From Macrothele yani (taxonomy: Eukaryota; Arthropoda; Arachnida; Araneae; Macrothelidae): a stretch of DNA of 64,000 nt. Positions 1 through 10,250 of the stretch are shown in pieces. Numbering within the stretch: position 1 is the first letter of the stretch; every line of letters starts with the position of its first letter. The position numbers and the translations under genes are program-made. Below the pieces are notes generated by a model. It had not been told where the DNA came from, ran no database searches, and was given only the letters and a program-made list of their open reading frames with translations. Location: the NCBI GenBank assembly GCA_039090855.1, contig CM076999.1, forward strand, positions 111,475,072 to 111,539,071. Direction: 5' to 3'.

Positions 1-208
1 ACACCTTATAAAAGAAAAAAAAATGGGTAAAATATCTGAGAAAATACAGCAGCTTAAGTGCCACATTTTTGGAAGAACAAACCTTTAAATTGGAGGGGGT
101 GGGATAGTCCAGGGGTAATGAAAATATTTTGCTGTAGTCTGAAAACAAAAACCGATAATCCTGGGCATTGGACTACCAGATTTCTCGACCCCTACAATAG
201 CATAAAAG
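1..208. other. Intron sequence, nothing recognised
   Basis: AT-rich intronic DNA upstream of the first transposon. No convincing coding, splice or repeat signal is visible; short open frames here lack any family resemblance. Confidence 0.5.
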
Positions 209-1044
209 TACCATATATTTCCGTGTAAGACACCCCCATGTATAAGATGACCCCTTCTTTTTCGAACCGAAAATGAAGTAATCAATATTTTTATTACAAA
301 CATTTAATATTTTTTAGAGATTAGGTAATATCATTGAAGTACATTTAGAAATTATGTAATATCATTGAAGTACATTTAGAAATTAGGTAATATCATTGAA
401 GTACATTTATAAATTAGGTAATTTCATTGAAGTACATTTAGAAATTAGGTAATATCATTGAAGTACATTTAGAAATTAGGTAAGATCACAAACAAAGTGT
501 AGGGTAATATATAAAAAAAATTTTTGAAATTTATGTTATTTAGAAATTAAGTAATAATTTGAAGATACAAACAAAATTATGCATAACTTTCTTCAGCACT
601 ATTAGTTCCAGACATATCGCTTTTTTCAACCTCAACTGCATTCCTGCTGTCATCTGAGTCACTGTCTATATATATATTAGATCATCCTCAGTTCCATCCA
701 TTGCATTGCTGATTCCACATTTCTTGAAGGACTTCACAGCCACCTCTTGCTTGACTCCATTGCATGAGTTTAGGACCCAATTGCAGACCTCAGTAACGTT
801 TTTTTTTTTTTTTTTTTTTACTCTCTCTGTTAGAGTCAAGTTATTACCTGCTTTTTGCATCCATTTATTTCATTCTTCTTTCATCAGGGCTTTAAAGGGA
901 GAGTGGATAAGAGGTACTAACAGTTTTGCCGCTGTAACCGCAGGTTTCTCTCAACTGGTAACCCCCTGTGTATAAGATGACCCCCAATTTTTGGTCTAAA
1001 AATTTTGGAAAAAAGTATCGTCTTATGCATGGAAAAATATGGCA
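209..1044. mobile_element. Pogo-like nonautonomous DNA transposon (MITE)
   Basis: Degenerate terminal inverted repeats bound the element: the left end reads TACCATATATTTCCGTG followed by TAAGAC, and the right end, reverse-complemented, reads TTGCCATATTTTTCCATG followed by CATAAGAC. The motif 'TATAAGATGACCCC' occurs near both ends (about 240 and 970). A TA lies at the left boundary, as expected for Tc/mariner-superfamily insertion. The interior has no transposase, only a 31-bp tandem array and poly(T) runs. The pogo/Tigger-like assignment is by similarity to the element at 18262-19424 and is inferential. Confidence 0.55.
320..487. repeat. 31-bp tandem repeat, about five copies
   Basis: The unit beginning ATTAGGTAATATCATTGAAG recurs at 320, 351, 382, 413 and 444, with a sixth partial copy at 475, an exact 31-bp period. 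Copies differ by single bases. It lies inside the pogo-like MITE. Confidence 0.9.
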
Positions 1045-1531
1045 ACTAATTTTAAACAGCCTAGCCGGCCCAGAGGATAACTTGATTACATTTAATTCTT
1101 TAGCTGATGCATTTTTGTCAAATATAGCATGTCACAGAATTTTTTTTTTAGTTTATTCCCCTAAAACTTTGGATATATGTAGAACCTCTAGCTCAAGTGA
1201 AGCTTTTTTTTTTTTTTTTTTTTTTTTTTGAAAAATATTGAAATTAAAAATGAGTAAAGTAAATCTGATATACTGTCTCTGTTTTCCAGGAATTATCCTC
1301 TCATGTATTAACTACCTCAAAGAATGCTACTCAAAATTTCTATTGAAGCTTTCATTTAACCATCTTTTGTAAAGGACCTTCTGTTGAGAAGTCCGTTAAA
1401 CCTTTGAAAAGTAATGCATATTGAATAGTTATACAAGTTTTCAATTGCAGAATAGTTAACTGGATGTTAATCCCAAGTTATGTTGCCCATAGTTTTTATA
1501 GAAATTAAGTGTACATGTTTTGATATTGTAG

Positions 1532-1680
1532 CATGTGGTTTGAATGTGCACAAGCGATGCGGGAGGAATGTAGCAAATTATTGTGGGGTTGATCCAAAAC
1601 GCATGGCTGAAGTGTTGAGCGATCTCGGTATAACTTCTTGTGGTAAAGTCCCGAAACCTAAATTACCTCCTGGGAAACAA
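1532..1680 (+). CDS. Pkc98E: Novel protein kinase C, C1B zinc-finger exon (partial gene)
   Basis: This internal exon encodes the second half of a C1 (diacylglycerol/phorbol-ester binding) zinc finger. The visible spacing is C-x4-H-x2-C-x7-C, within CGLNVHKRC and NVANYC, which are zinc ligands in the C1 family. The following GVDPKRMAEVLSDLGIT resembles the segment after C1B in PKC epsilon, so this is C1B rather than C1A. The acceptor AG is at 1530-1531 and the donor GTAAGT starts at 1681. The exon begins with two bases that complete a codon from the previous exon (phase 1) and ends in phase 0 after KLPPGKQ. In this family the C1 pair recruits the kinase to diacylglycerol-containing membranes. 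The C2 and C1A exons must lie upstream of the window. The symbol is by family resemblance; an eta-like paralogue cannot be excluded. Confidence 0.9.
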
Positions 1681-1828
1681 GTAAGTGATGTACGTAAATG
1701 TTTATTGCTCATCTTACATTTTCTCTTAAAATGGTCAGTAAAACAGATTGCAGTAATAGTAATAATTTTGTGTAATAATTATATGTGTGACAAACAATGT
1801 CTCTTAATTCAACCACTCGACGTGGATC
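1681..1828. other. Start of intron, nothing recognised
   Basis: Intronic sequence between the PKC donor at 1681 and the SINE inverted dimer. No feature seen. Confidence 0.6.
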
Positions 1829-2283
1829 AGAAACACCAAACGGAAATCATCGCTCTTTCCACGTTAATAAGTGAGTCTCAGAAAGTTTTTCATGGGCCGC
1901 CACCAGGAATCGAACCCAGGGTCTTCCTGTTACATGCCGAACATGCTACCACTGCACCACAGCAGCCTCGAATTCTCCAGACTCACATGTGATTAACTGC
2001 CAAACTACATGGCAGGTTGCTTCATGTAGCCCCGCACAATGCTGTACTACTTTCCAACTTTGGTGAATCCCCAGCATTGTGCGGGGCTACATGAAGCAAC
2101 CTGCCATGTAGTTTGGCAGTTAATCACATGTGAGTCTGGAGAATTCGAGGCCGCTGTGGTGCAGTGGTAGCATGTCCGGCACGTAACTGGAAGACATGGG
2201 TTCGATTCCCAGTGGCGGCAAATGAAAATTTTTCCGAGACTCACTTATTAACGTGGAAAGAGCGATGATTTCTGTATGGTGTA
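1829..2283. mobile_element. tRNA-derived SINE (Thr-like head), inverted dimer
   Basis: Two copies lie head to head as an imperfect palindrome, minus at 1829-2043 and plus at 2070-2283, around a spacer of about 26 bp. The plus copy has a tRNA-like region at 2150-2220 with an A-box-like GTGGTGCAGTGGTAGC and a B box GGGTTCGATTCCC. The acceptor ends nearly pair, and the anticodon-loop position reads CGT (Thr). The tRNA-like part is embedded in longer family-specific flanks that recur at 3226-3440 and 57880-58120, so this is a SINE and not a tRNA gene. The arms differ at many sites, which argues against a recent assembly artefact. Confidence 0.8.
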
Positions 2284-2293
2284 ACAATGTCTC

Positions 2294-2296
<3 letters not shown>

Positions 2297-2337
<41 letters not shown>
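2297..2337. repeat. (CA)n microsatellite
   Basis: About 20 perfect CA dinucleotides follow the SINE. Confidence 0.95.
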
Positions 2338-2338
<1 letters not shown>

Positions 2339-3095
2339 ACAGTTGAGATGGGTTGAGCCCAAACCCAAAAGCCTGAAGCAGAGAGCTCGGGCCTGAATCA
2401 GGCTTGGGCTGTAGATATTTACTGCAGTTTGGGCTCGGCCTCTTAGAGAGAGGGAGAGCGAGAGACTTTGTTTTATATATAAATGTGATTTTACATGATT
2501 TAGCAAATGAGACACTTTATAGTTTGTGAAGGGAATTCGTCGGCAACTGGTTCTGGTTGGGGAGCGGGCATTCAAGATGGTTATTCTGGGCTTGGGTAGA
2601 AAATGCCATAGGGCGCGCATTAGTGTGTTTCTACAGAGAAGAAAAAGCTTTTTCAAGAACTATAGATATTGGATAGTTGATAGCATGCCGACGATAATTT
2701 ACCCCCTATCACCACGCAGTAGCTCCCTGCTAATTCTATTTAGCAACGTACATATTGCAGCACATTATGACGCAATAATATTAGCGTTATTTAAGCAACC
2801 TATAATTGCAGCACTTTCCGATCATTTAGTATGCCCGTCCGCCCAAAGCACTTCAGGTGAAAACAAATGGTCAAAGAAAATTGTACAGTTACATTGTAAA
2901 AATAGATAAGAGGTCCCTTCCAACCACTTGCCATTTGCGAAATTAATTGGTTAACTACAGGAAGAGGAGAGAGCGGAAGTGTGGAAAGAGATTTGTTTTT
3001 TGTTAATGGTGGAACAGGTTAGGCAGTTTTCGGGCTCTGGTTGTGGTTGGCTCGGGCCCCGAAAATTGAGCCCGAACTCAGCTCTAACACACATG
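2338..3095. mobile_element. Possible nonautonomous hAT-like element
   Basis: The two ends are loosely inverted GC-rich segments: GTTGAGATGGGTTGAGCCC at the left, and at the right a sequence that reverse-complements to GTTAGAGCTGAGTTCGGGC. Such 'gagcccga' ends resemble some hAT termini. No transposase is visible; the 127-codon frame at 2526-2909 has no recognisable domain. No clear 8-bp target duplication was identified. Confidence 0.25.
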
Positions 3096-3225
3096 CACAC
3101 ACAGAGTACAGGCCAGAAAGTTACGGGAATAATTCAGTGAAAAAAAATATATTTTATCTGTAGCAATTTTGCTGATTTAATTTTAAACATGGTCCACTCC
3201 TCTTTTGCTACACAGCTTGGATTGT

Positions 3226-3440
3226 TCCTCAAACAGAAGTCATCACTCTTTCCACCTTTATGAGTCACGGAAAAATTCTCATCGGCTGCCATCGGGAATC
3301 AAACCCAGAGTCTTCCAGTAACGCGCCGGACATGCTACCACTGCACCACAGCACCCTCGAAGTCTTCAGACTAACATACGATTAACTGCCAAGCCAATTT
3401 GGCAGGTTGCTTCTTGGAGCCCTGCACAATGCTGGGGATT
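3226..3440 (-). mobile_element. tRNA-derived SINE (Thr-like head), single copy
   Basis: Same family as 1829-2283, in minus orientation: reversed B box GGGAATCAAACCC, reversed A box GCTACCACTGCACCAC, and the same flanking segments ('gattaactgccaa', 'ggcaggttgcttc'). It is a monomer, unlike the other two loci of the family in this window. Confidence 0.75.
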
Positions 3441-3712
3441 CAACAAAGATGGTAAACAGCAACTGAATAAATAACCAGGACGTTATTTTTCCAACAGAGC
3501 TAGCCTGATAAAAGACTTATTGAGCTCACACTTTTTAGCATACGACTGCTGTTCTTTCAACCCGAATCTAAGGGATCTTCATGTCTGACCTGTGGATGCT
3601 GACACTGGATGCGAAAGATTCCCCAAGGACAATTCATATTAGCAGTTCATATTCCGACTTAGAAATTGATCGGAAAAGGCTACTATTCATTTTTATGTGC
3701 ATTACTTCAAAA
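3441..3712. other. Intron sequence, nothing recognised
   Basis: No coding or repeat signal recognised between the SINE and the PLE cluster. Confidence 0.5.
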
Positions 3713-3929
3713 ACTTGGAAATATTCTAGTTGGATAATGCTTACCTAGGCATTCCGTTTCTAGCGATGATTCACTTTCCTCGCACGTTTCGGGTCTTCGT
3801 TGAAGCTATTGTCCTACTGTCCATTGCATGTGCAGCTACCTTTCACATCCAACACACTGCTTACTCTGGGTAGATTCAGTAGAACTTCACTTTAGGATTC
3901 AACAACTTCAATTCTTTACTGTTATTAAT

Positions 3930-3970
3930 GCTCTAAATTTTTCGCCCAGTCTTTGGGCATCCTCGGGAGC
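3930..3970 (-). ncRNA. Hammerhead ribozyme motif (PLE), mutated core
   Basis: Read on the minus strand: GCTC, then CCGAGGA where the consensus is CUGANGA (one U to C change), stem II GCCCA/TGGGC, GAAA, self-complementary AAATTT, A, then GAGC closing stem I with GCTC. It mirrors 6040-6080 in the opposite arm. The core change probably abolishes or weakens cleavage. Confidence 0.75.
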
Positions 3971-4618
3971 GTGACGACTTTTCCATTGATGTTCGTGGTT
4001 TATTTCTCGTCAATGGAGTCCGATACCCCACGTTGCCATTCGTCGGATATGTTGTATTAGATACTTTTCTTAATTAAACCTAGCCGGCACCATCTGTTTC
4101 ACTAATTCTACCTTTTTTTTCCTTAGTCAATTTTGTTTTGGCTTTCACTGTGCATTTTACTCATTAACAAGCTGACGAGGGGAAAAAAAAAAGTTAAAAA
4201 AAAAAAAAAAAGAAAAAAAAAGTTAAGAAAAATAAGTTTAAAAAGAAAAAAAAAAAGAAAAAAAAAGGGTAGGATTAGGGAAACGTAAATGGCACCGGCT
4301 AGGTTTAATTAAGAAAAGTATCTAATACAGCGTATCCGACGAATGGCAACGTGGGGTATCGGACTCCATTGGCGAGAAGTAAACCGCGAACATCGGTGGA
4401 AAAGTAACTTGTACAGAAAACTAGCGGATAATGCTTACCTTGGCATTCCTTTCTAGCGACGGGGACATTTCACGCACGTGTTTTCCGGTCTTTGTTGAGG
4501 TTATTGTCCTAAAGTCCGTTGTATGCGATGACTGGCTTTACTTCTCACACTTTTCGCTGGGTATACTCATTGGATCTTTGCTTTAGGATTCCAAACATCA
4601 ATTTTTACCGTTCTTTAT

Positions 4619-4659
4619 ACTCGAAATTTTCGCCTCATACTCTGGGCATCTTCAGGAGC
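4619..4659 (-). ncRNA. Hammerhead ribozyme motif (PLE)
   Basis: Minus strand: CTC, CTGAAGA, a stem II based on GCCCA with a disturbed partner (TGAGGC), GAAA, an A/T-only stem III, then GAG pairing with CTC. It mirrors 5683-5722; the stem II defect is specific to this arm. Confidence 0.7.
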
Positions 4660-4832
4660 GTGGCGACTTTACCACCGATGTTCGTGGCTAACTTCGCGCT
4701 AATGGAGTCCGATACTCCTTGTTGCCATTCGTCGGAAAAACTTTCCTGGATATATTTCGTTAACAAGCCCGGCTGGCGCCATCTATGTTTATTTAAGACC
4801 ACTTTTTTTTTTTTTTTTAATTTTTTTTTTTT

Positions 4833-5165
4833 TTAATTTCTTCTCCTATCCTGGTTTTCTTGTCTTTTTTGCCTGTTTTTCTTTTGTTGTTGTTTTTCTT
4901 GTCTTATTAGTTCTTTCCACAGGCCCGATAATGTGCTAGGGTCGTTCTGGTTACATACCCTTGCTTTATTTTTGTAGATTAATATTGCTTCTTCCCTCCT
5001 CATTTGCCTTTCCGATTTTTTATTCTTTTTTAGCATTTTAATTTCATCGAACTTTGGGAATGTCCGGTTTTCCAAGCAGAATTGCACTAAAGCCGTTTTG
5101 GCTTTTTTCTTTGCCAGTTATAGATATGTGTTGTTTAAGTCTTTTTTTTAATCTGTTTTTCGTAC
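4833..5165 (-). pseudogene. PLE GIY-YIG endonuclease remnant (left arm)
   Basis: The minus strand encodes the end of the GIY-YIG module of a PLE, with 'YIGSTKNRLKKRLKQHIS' and then QFCLENRTFPKFDEIK, a basic tail and a stop. The frame is split between two reading frames. In PLEs this domain nicks DNA to prime reverse transcription. It is 5'-truncated with no reverse transcriptase domain, and it duplicates 5187-5516 as the other palindrome arm. Confidence 0.8.
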
Positions 5166-5186
5166 TTCCAATGTACGATATTGGGG

Positions 5187-5516
5187 GTACGAAAAACAGA
5201 TTAAAAAAAAGACTTAAACAACACATATCTAACTGGCAAAGAAAAGAAGCCAAAACGGCTTTAGTGCAATTCTGCTTGGAAAACCGGACATTCCCAAAGT
5301 TCGATGAAATTAAAATGCTAAAAAGAATAAAAAATCGGAAAGGCAAATGAGGAGGGAAGAAGCAATATTAATCTACAAAAATAAAGCAAGGGTATGTAAC
5401 CAGAACGACCCTAGCACATTATCGGGCCTGTGGAAAGAACTAATAAGACAAGAAAAACAACAACAAAAGAAAAACAGGCAAAAAAGACAAGAAAACCAGG
5501 ATAGGAGAAGAAATTA
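5187..5516 (+). pseudogene. PLE GIY-YIG endonuclease remnant (right arm)
   Basis: The plus strand encodes GGTKNRLKKRLKQHISNWQ and then CLENRTFPKFDEIKMLK and a Lys/Gln/Arg-rich tail ending near 5516. This is the C-terminal GIY-YIG region of a PLE, parallel to the longer copy at 31993-32501. A frame change near 5340 separates the two halves, and the reverse transcriptase is missing. Confidence 0.8.
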
Positions 5517-5682
5517 AAAAAATTAAAAAAAAAAAAAAAGTGGTCTTAAATAAACATAGATGGCGCCAGCCGGGCTTGTTAACGAAATATATCCAGGAAA
5601 GTTTTTCCGACGAATGGCAACAAGGAGTATCGGACTCCATTAGCGCGAAGTTAGCCACGAACATCGGTGGTAAAGTCGCCAC

Positions 5683-5722
5683 GCTCCTGAAGATGCCCAG
5701 AGTATGGGCGAAAATTTCGAGT
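5683..5722 (+). ncRNA. Hammerhead ribozyme motif (PLE)
   Basis: CTC, CTGAAGA, stem II GCCCA/TGGGC around a GAGTA loop, GAAA, an A/T stem III, then GAG pairing with CTC. It lies about 170 bp after the stop of the GIY-YIG remnant. Stem III here is AATTT, one base short of a perfect palindrome if C is taken as the cleavage-site base. Confidence 0.8.
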
Positions 5723-6039
5723 ATAAAGAACGGTAAAAATTGATGTTTGGAATCCTAAAGCAAAGATCCAATGAGTATACCCAGCGAAAAGTGTGAGAAG
5801 TAAAGCCAGTCATCGCATACAACGGACTTTAGGACAATAACCTCAACAAAGACCGGAAAACACGTGCGTGAAATGTCCCCGTCGCTAGAAAGGAATGCCA
5901 AGGTAAGCATTATCCGCTAGTTTTCTGTACAAGTTACTTTGAAATATCGCACGTAAAAGAGAATAGTACAATAATTAGAGCTATATAATAGTCAGAATTA
6001 GAACTACTAAGTGGAATTGATCGGTGGAAAAGTCGCCGC

Positions 6040-6080
6040 GCTCCTGAGGATGCCCAAAGACTGGGCGAAAAATTTAGAGC
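6040..6080 (+). ncRNA. Hammerhead ribozyme (PLE), matches the consensus
   Basis: In order: GCTC (stem I), CTGAGGA (core CUGANGA), stem II GCCCA/TGGGC, GAAA, stem III AAATTT (including the core A-U pair), A at the cleavage site, GAGC closing stem I with GCTC. Every core position fits the hammerhead consensus. Stem III is self-complementary and has no loop, so pairing in trans between two copies, or in a tandem RNA, would be needed for full stability; minimal hammerheads of this kind are known from PLEs. Confidence 0.88.
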
Positions 6081-6379
6081 ATTAATAACGGTAAAGAATT
6101 GATGTTTTTGAATCCTAAAGTGAAGATCTACTGACTCTACCCAAAGTAAGCATTGTGTTTGATGTGAATGGTTGCTTCACATACAACAGACAATAGGACA
6201 ATAATTTCAACGAAGACCCGAAAACGTGCGAGAAAAGTGAATCATCGCTAGAAATGGAATGCCTAGGTAAGCATTATCCAACTAGAATATTTCCAAGATT
6301 CCCCAAGTGTTGTTGTCAGGAACTGTGTCCTTTTTTTGTAGAGCAAATTATCTTAGTCACAGGAGTGAAAATCACTTTG

Positions 6380-6610
6380 AAATTTGATGGAAGGCCAAGG
6401 AAATCATGGGAGGACCAGATTCAGGAATGTCTGAATGAGAAAAAGATAATCTGTATAAAGTAGAAAAGGTCTTGTGTGCAGTGTGTGATGGATGTTGCTG
6501 AAGCTGTGTGCCTAGGTTGTTGTAAATGGAGACATTTGATACAACAGTGAGTTCCTTCTGTGAGGAGCTAACCTCTGAATATCAGAGAACAGCTTAGCGA
6601 TATGTATGTA
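6380..6610 (+). pseudogene. Non-LTR retrotransposon (family L2-a here) 3' end
   Basis: The plus strand encodes GRPRKSWEDQIQECLNEKK, the C-terminal tail of a LINE reverse transcriptase ORF, then a 3' UTR ending in 'atatgtatgta'. The same tail and UTR occur on the minus strand at 34870-35490 and 63290-64000, and the tail at 23860-24165. A Tc1-like element is inserted directly after its end. Confidence 0.7.
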
Positions 6611-6959
6611 TACAGTCATTTGCAAAAGTCTAAGACCACCTGTCAATTTATTGAAAATTAAGATTTTCAAAGAAACAACTAATTACTAGGCAGAGATATT
6701 TTTAAAATGACATGCCAGATGAATACTTACATTCTTTAGAACACAAAAAGACTGAAATCAGCATTGTGTGTGGCCATCTTTGTTTTTTTATAACGGACGG
6801 AATACAATGTGACATCTGTAGAAAGGCCATTTCACATAATATGAAGAAACCAATAATGAAGAAAATTTCACGCATGATTTATTACATACTAAACTTTAGG
6901 AATAGTCAGATTTGTAAGATCTTTCGGCTGCAGCATCAGCCATTTTTTACTTTAAAAGC

Positions 6960-7215
6960 AAGCCTTCACATGGTTGACATCGTTTTTTTAGCTGTTGCCA
7001 GTAGAGATTTCCAAATTATTGGAATAATGAGGGGTATGTCCGAATTGCAAGAGTTTTTATTGAAGAGAATTTCAGTGCTTTCTCTGTAGCGTAATGAAAA
7101 TTTGTTTGAGTAGGATGCAATTCTTTTGGTACAATTCCAGTTTGGAGAGTCAATAGAAAGTGCAGAAGTCGGAAGACTTTTTCTGACATCTCTTTTATGT
7201 TCCAAAATTCTGCCG
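6960..7215 (-). pseudogene. PLE GIY-YIG fragment inside the Tc1-like element
   Basis: The minus strand gives EHKRDVRKSLPTSALS and, further on, SLRYRESTEILFNKNSCN, parallel to EHKKDVSNGLPKTALSAL and SLRFQESIEILFTKNCN of the fragment at 7510-7935. Only this C-terminal part remains. Confidence 0.6.
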
Positions 7216-7509
7216 TTTGCTATTATCGATGTGTCATACTCTCAATGAGGAATTTGCAGTAGTCACTTGAAATGTCTCTGCACCACATGTACTTTATCGC
7301 ATCAATCAAAGCTTGGGAATTTTATGGCTGTTTTCCTGCTACCTTGTCTTTTAAAATGGTCCACACATTTTGGGTGGGGTTAAGGTCGATACTATTACCA
7401 GGCCAGTCAAGCACAGTTATGCTTTTTTCCTCTGCAGGTAGTAGTCCTTTGCTGTCATAAACATATAAAATGAGCGAAACACACAGAGTCACATACGGTA
7501 AAAAGTTCG

Positions 7510-7935
7510 TTTAGCGGTAGCTTTCGGTCATCCTGAGACCTTGATCACCCGCGATCGACTGGTTGGGCTGGTTGCCAGAACTACAATTTGAAGTTGGGGT
7601 GTTGGAAGTGTTGCCAGATTGTAGAAGGGAGATCCAAATAAATGGGATTTGGCGAGGGTCTCTGAATTGCAGTTTTTGGTGAACAAAATTTCAATGCTCT
7701 CTTGGAAACGCAGAGATGCCTTGTTGATGAATGGGGCAATTTTTTTGGTTTCTTTCCAAATGGGAACTGCAGAGGTGTCTTCAAGAGTTAGTGCAGATAA
7801 AGCTGTTTTTGGAAGACCATTGGAAACATCTTTTTTGTGTTCACCAAGTCTTGTTTTGATGCTTCGGTATGTGCTTCCAATATACACTGAGAGACCAGAG
7901 GAAGTTGAAATGCGAATAGCATAAACTCCAGAGGT
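7510..7935 (-). pseudogene. PLE GIY-YIG endonuclease fragment
   Basis: The minus strand encodes YIGSTYRSIKTRLGEHKKD, a GIY-YIG core with the conserved YIG and Arg. The N-terminal 'GIY'-type strand and the reverse transcriptase are absent. The downstream flank (7510-7560) holds a very decayed hammerhead-like sequence that is not scored here. It interrupts the Tc1 transposase between the CHRSK segment (near 7980) and the DWPGN segment (near 7400). Confidence 0.7.
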
Positions 7936-8703
7936 GTCCAGTGAGTTTTAAACCATCCTTTACTGTCTTTGATCTGTGGCATGGATCACCATCATGCATA
8001 AAAATTGTGCATTTGTATACGAGTTAACAGCTTCTCAGGTAACATTTCCACATAAAAAGGACCAGTCATGGTAGTGCCTGTCGGCAAAAAGGATAGTGAA
8101 GCAGCACCAGATGCTGACATAGCACCCCATATCATTTGACTAGGCGGATGTCTCACGGTGCTAACGGTGTATTTTTCATTAGACCTTTTGCCTTTTGGTC
8201 GTCGAACATGTGCTTCATGTGATTCAAATTGATGCACAGTTGATTCATCGGAAAAAAGAACTTGCTCCAATTTTCAGCAGCCCACAATTGATGATGCTTC
8301 ATAGACTGGAATCTTCTTTTTCATGAGAGAGGTTAGTCTAGGTTTATATGCAGGTTTATAAGACTTTAATCCAGAATCTTTGCTAAGACGTCCGGATACA
8401 GTGTTGATACTAATATCAGACCCTTTTGAATGTAGAACGACATTGCTTTTCTTGCACAAACTACTTGGAGAATGCATATCTATTCTCCTTATAGAATTGT
8501 CATCATGTGGAGTTGTTTTCCTTGGACGTCCACTTCTCTTTGTCACTAAATTCACCTGTATCTCGATATTTCATGACCTTATTATGAATAGCAGTCTTGC
8601 TCACATTCACCTTTCTGCTTATGTCGTGTTTGGAGTATCCTTCATGATACAAGGTCACTATTTGTGCCCTCTGAATAACACTTAATGACACTTTTTTGCC
8701 CAT
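7936..8703 (-). pseudogene. Tc1-like transposase, N-terminal and central parts
   Basis: Starting at MGKKVSLSVIQRAQIV (8703), the minus strand reads a paired helix-turn-helix DNA-binding region, then a GRPRKTT linker and a catalytic segment with VLFSDES (the first Asp of the DDE triad), a MIWGAMS block and a MHDGDPCH second-Asp block. Two frame breaks split it near 8560 and 8272. The last catalytic block lies at about 7400 beyond the PLE insertion. It is inactive. Confidence 0.8.
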
Positions 8704-8984
8704 TTTTCACTATATAGAAAATATGTACAAAACCTCTCCGCATGAAAACCAGAAGCAAACTGATGCTCTCACCCTTCCCCCAACTCTATCAACAGCTACC
8801 GCTGTAGGATGACGCAACACCGACAGGAAGTTGAGTAGTACAGACGGTAGCTGACGCAATCGACATAAATCTAATACCAACAGGTGGTCTTAAACTTTTG
8901 CAAATGATTATATGTATGTAAGAAAGAACTGCCTAGTTTCAGTGAGTGTTTGGAGAGATCGGGGTCCAGGTGGATTTATGTTGA

Positions 8985-9190
8985 GGTTTTAAAAATCTGG
9001 ATTACGTCCGACATAATCCAGTTCTTTCTGGAGGCACTCTTCTGTAGAACATACCTTTAAGGCTGAGTAGACATACATATAAAACACACTGGTTTTGTGT
9101 TCGATATGGTTTGATCTTGCACTAATGCAGTGAACTAACAGCAAATGGTTTGGGATAAACAGTAGTGATGAATGAATCTTCACACGGTGT
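8985..9190 (-). pseudogene. PLE reverse transcriptase C-terminal fragment
   Basis: The minus strand reads SVFYMYVYSALKVCSTEECL, closely parallel to FFIYVYHAIHICSTEDSL at 33700-33760 in another PLE. This region follows the RT domain. No intact ORF. Confidence 0.6.
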
Positions 9191-10250
9191 AACTAGTACT
9201 TCTAGAAAACAAAAATTGTTAGAAAAACGTAGAGCAATGCCTGATGTTGACATTTTAGAAGTATTTCACATTTTTCAAAACTATCCTTTCCTGGTGAATG
9301 ATTCATCCTTATAGCCATATCTGTCAAGTACTTGGAAAGCACTCATCAAAACCAATAACAATGATGTGACATGCAGCATGTGAAATCAACCACAGTCTTC
9401 ACAACTGAATAGTCCTAAAGAATCTGGACCATTGTTCCAACAAAACTATAGTAAACATTAAGCTATAAATAATTGCAGTTATAAATGTTTCTTTATATTA
9501 AAATGAAAAATATGTTTATGCAATATCTGTAGTTCATCCTTTTATTGGGTTGGTGCGAATGAAATGTCTGGCAAAGGACCAGCACATGTGGATGGGGAAA
9601 AAATGGAAAGTAGGACAGCTTTTAGCTGATGTCACACCTTTGTTTAACTTCGAAAACCTCTCAGATCTTTGGGTTTTGCAAATTGTTTTGTCCCCAAAAG
9701 CCATTTTCAGTATTTTATGTTTTCCTAATGCAGTCTTGCCTAATTTGAAATAAAATTGGATGCACGCGCCCTATTCTTTGAAATCAGGTGTTCTTACAAA
9801 ATCGAAAAATTACAAAGTGCACTCCACAGTTGTTCACTATACTTCATAGAACTGGGTGCCGATGCCAGACAGGGAACCCAGTGAAGTATTGTACAATTCA
9901 GTGCATTCCTCTCTAGAGGATAGTCTAGGTCCAAACCAGAGTGCACGCATGCCAGTGCTACACAAAAGTTATTCCAGAAACTTTTTTAACACACCTCACT
10001 ACTTGGACACATACAACATAGTGGTTACAATTTATTTTCACAAGTCTCATGTAAGCATATGAAATCAGAACCATGTAACACAGTCGTCCTTAGTTATATC
10101 TCATGTTATGAAATTAGCGCATGCTGCAAGTTAATGTGATCTATTATTCTTAAAACAGATGTTGCAAAGCATATAAAAATCCCCTCTGTGTGTTCTCAAA
10201 CAATGAAATATTTATATATATAAACAATGAAATATTTATATATATATATA
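9191..10250. other. Intron sequence, nothing firmly recognised
   Basis: AT-rich with no family resemblance in any open frame. It ends in TA-rich microsatellite (10205-10250) next to the Tc1-like terminus. Confidence 0.5.

Larger units (their letters stand above)
3713..6300. mobile_element. Nested inverted Penelope-like element (PLE) dimers
   Basis: An outer inverted repeat (left arm about 3713-4000, right arm about 6021-6300) surrounds a longer inner one (4399-5165 and 5187-5940, centre about 5176). A further short palindrome centred near 4200 pairs about 4000-4120 with 4275-4400. The inner arms encode GIY-YIG endonuclease C-termini with 5' truncation at the centre and 3' ends pointing outward, followed by hammerhead motifs. 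The inner dimer sits inside an outer copy of a related family: left outer sequence breaks after 'atcggtggaaaag' (about 4404) and related sequence resumes near 6021. Inverted copies are a known habit of PLEs. Confidence 0.75.
6611..8912 (-). mobile_element. Tc1-like transposon interrupted by PLE fragments
   Basis: Inverted ends share TCATTTGCAAAAGT and AAGACCACCTG (left from 6613, right ending about 8910), with TA at each border. The transposase lies on the minus strand. The body is broken by two GIY-YIG fragments of PLE origin (about 6960-7215 and 7510-7935); transposase sequence, including DWPGN and DLNP, is recognisable between them at about 7270-7450. Confidence 0.75.

Noticed and set aside
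706..1231. Small ORFs with poly-Phe stretches
   Set aside because: They are created by poly(T) tracts in the pogo-like MITE.
2150..2220. A tRNA-Thr(CGT) gene
   Set aside because: A and B boxes and a cloverleaf-like form are present, but the acceptor stem is imperfect, the base before the anticodon is not T, and the same flanks recur at two other loci, so it is a SINE head.
7510..7560. Tenth hammerhead on the minus strand
   Set aside because: A GGTC/GACC stem followed by GAAAGC is visible, but the CUGANGA core is not preserved and no stem I pairs.
9545..9575. Mariner terminal repeat (GGTTGGTGCGAATGAAAT)
   Set aside because: There is no partner terminus and no transposase nearby; the similarity is short.
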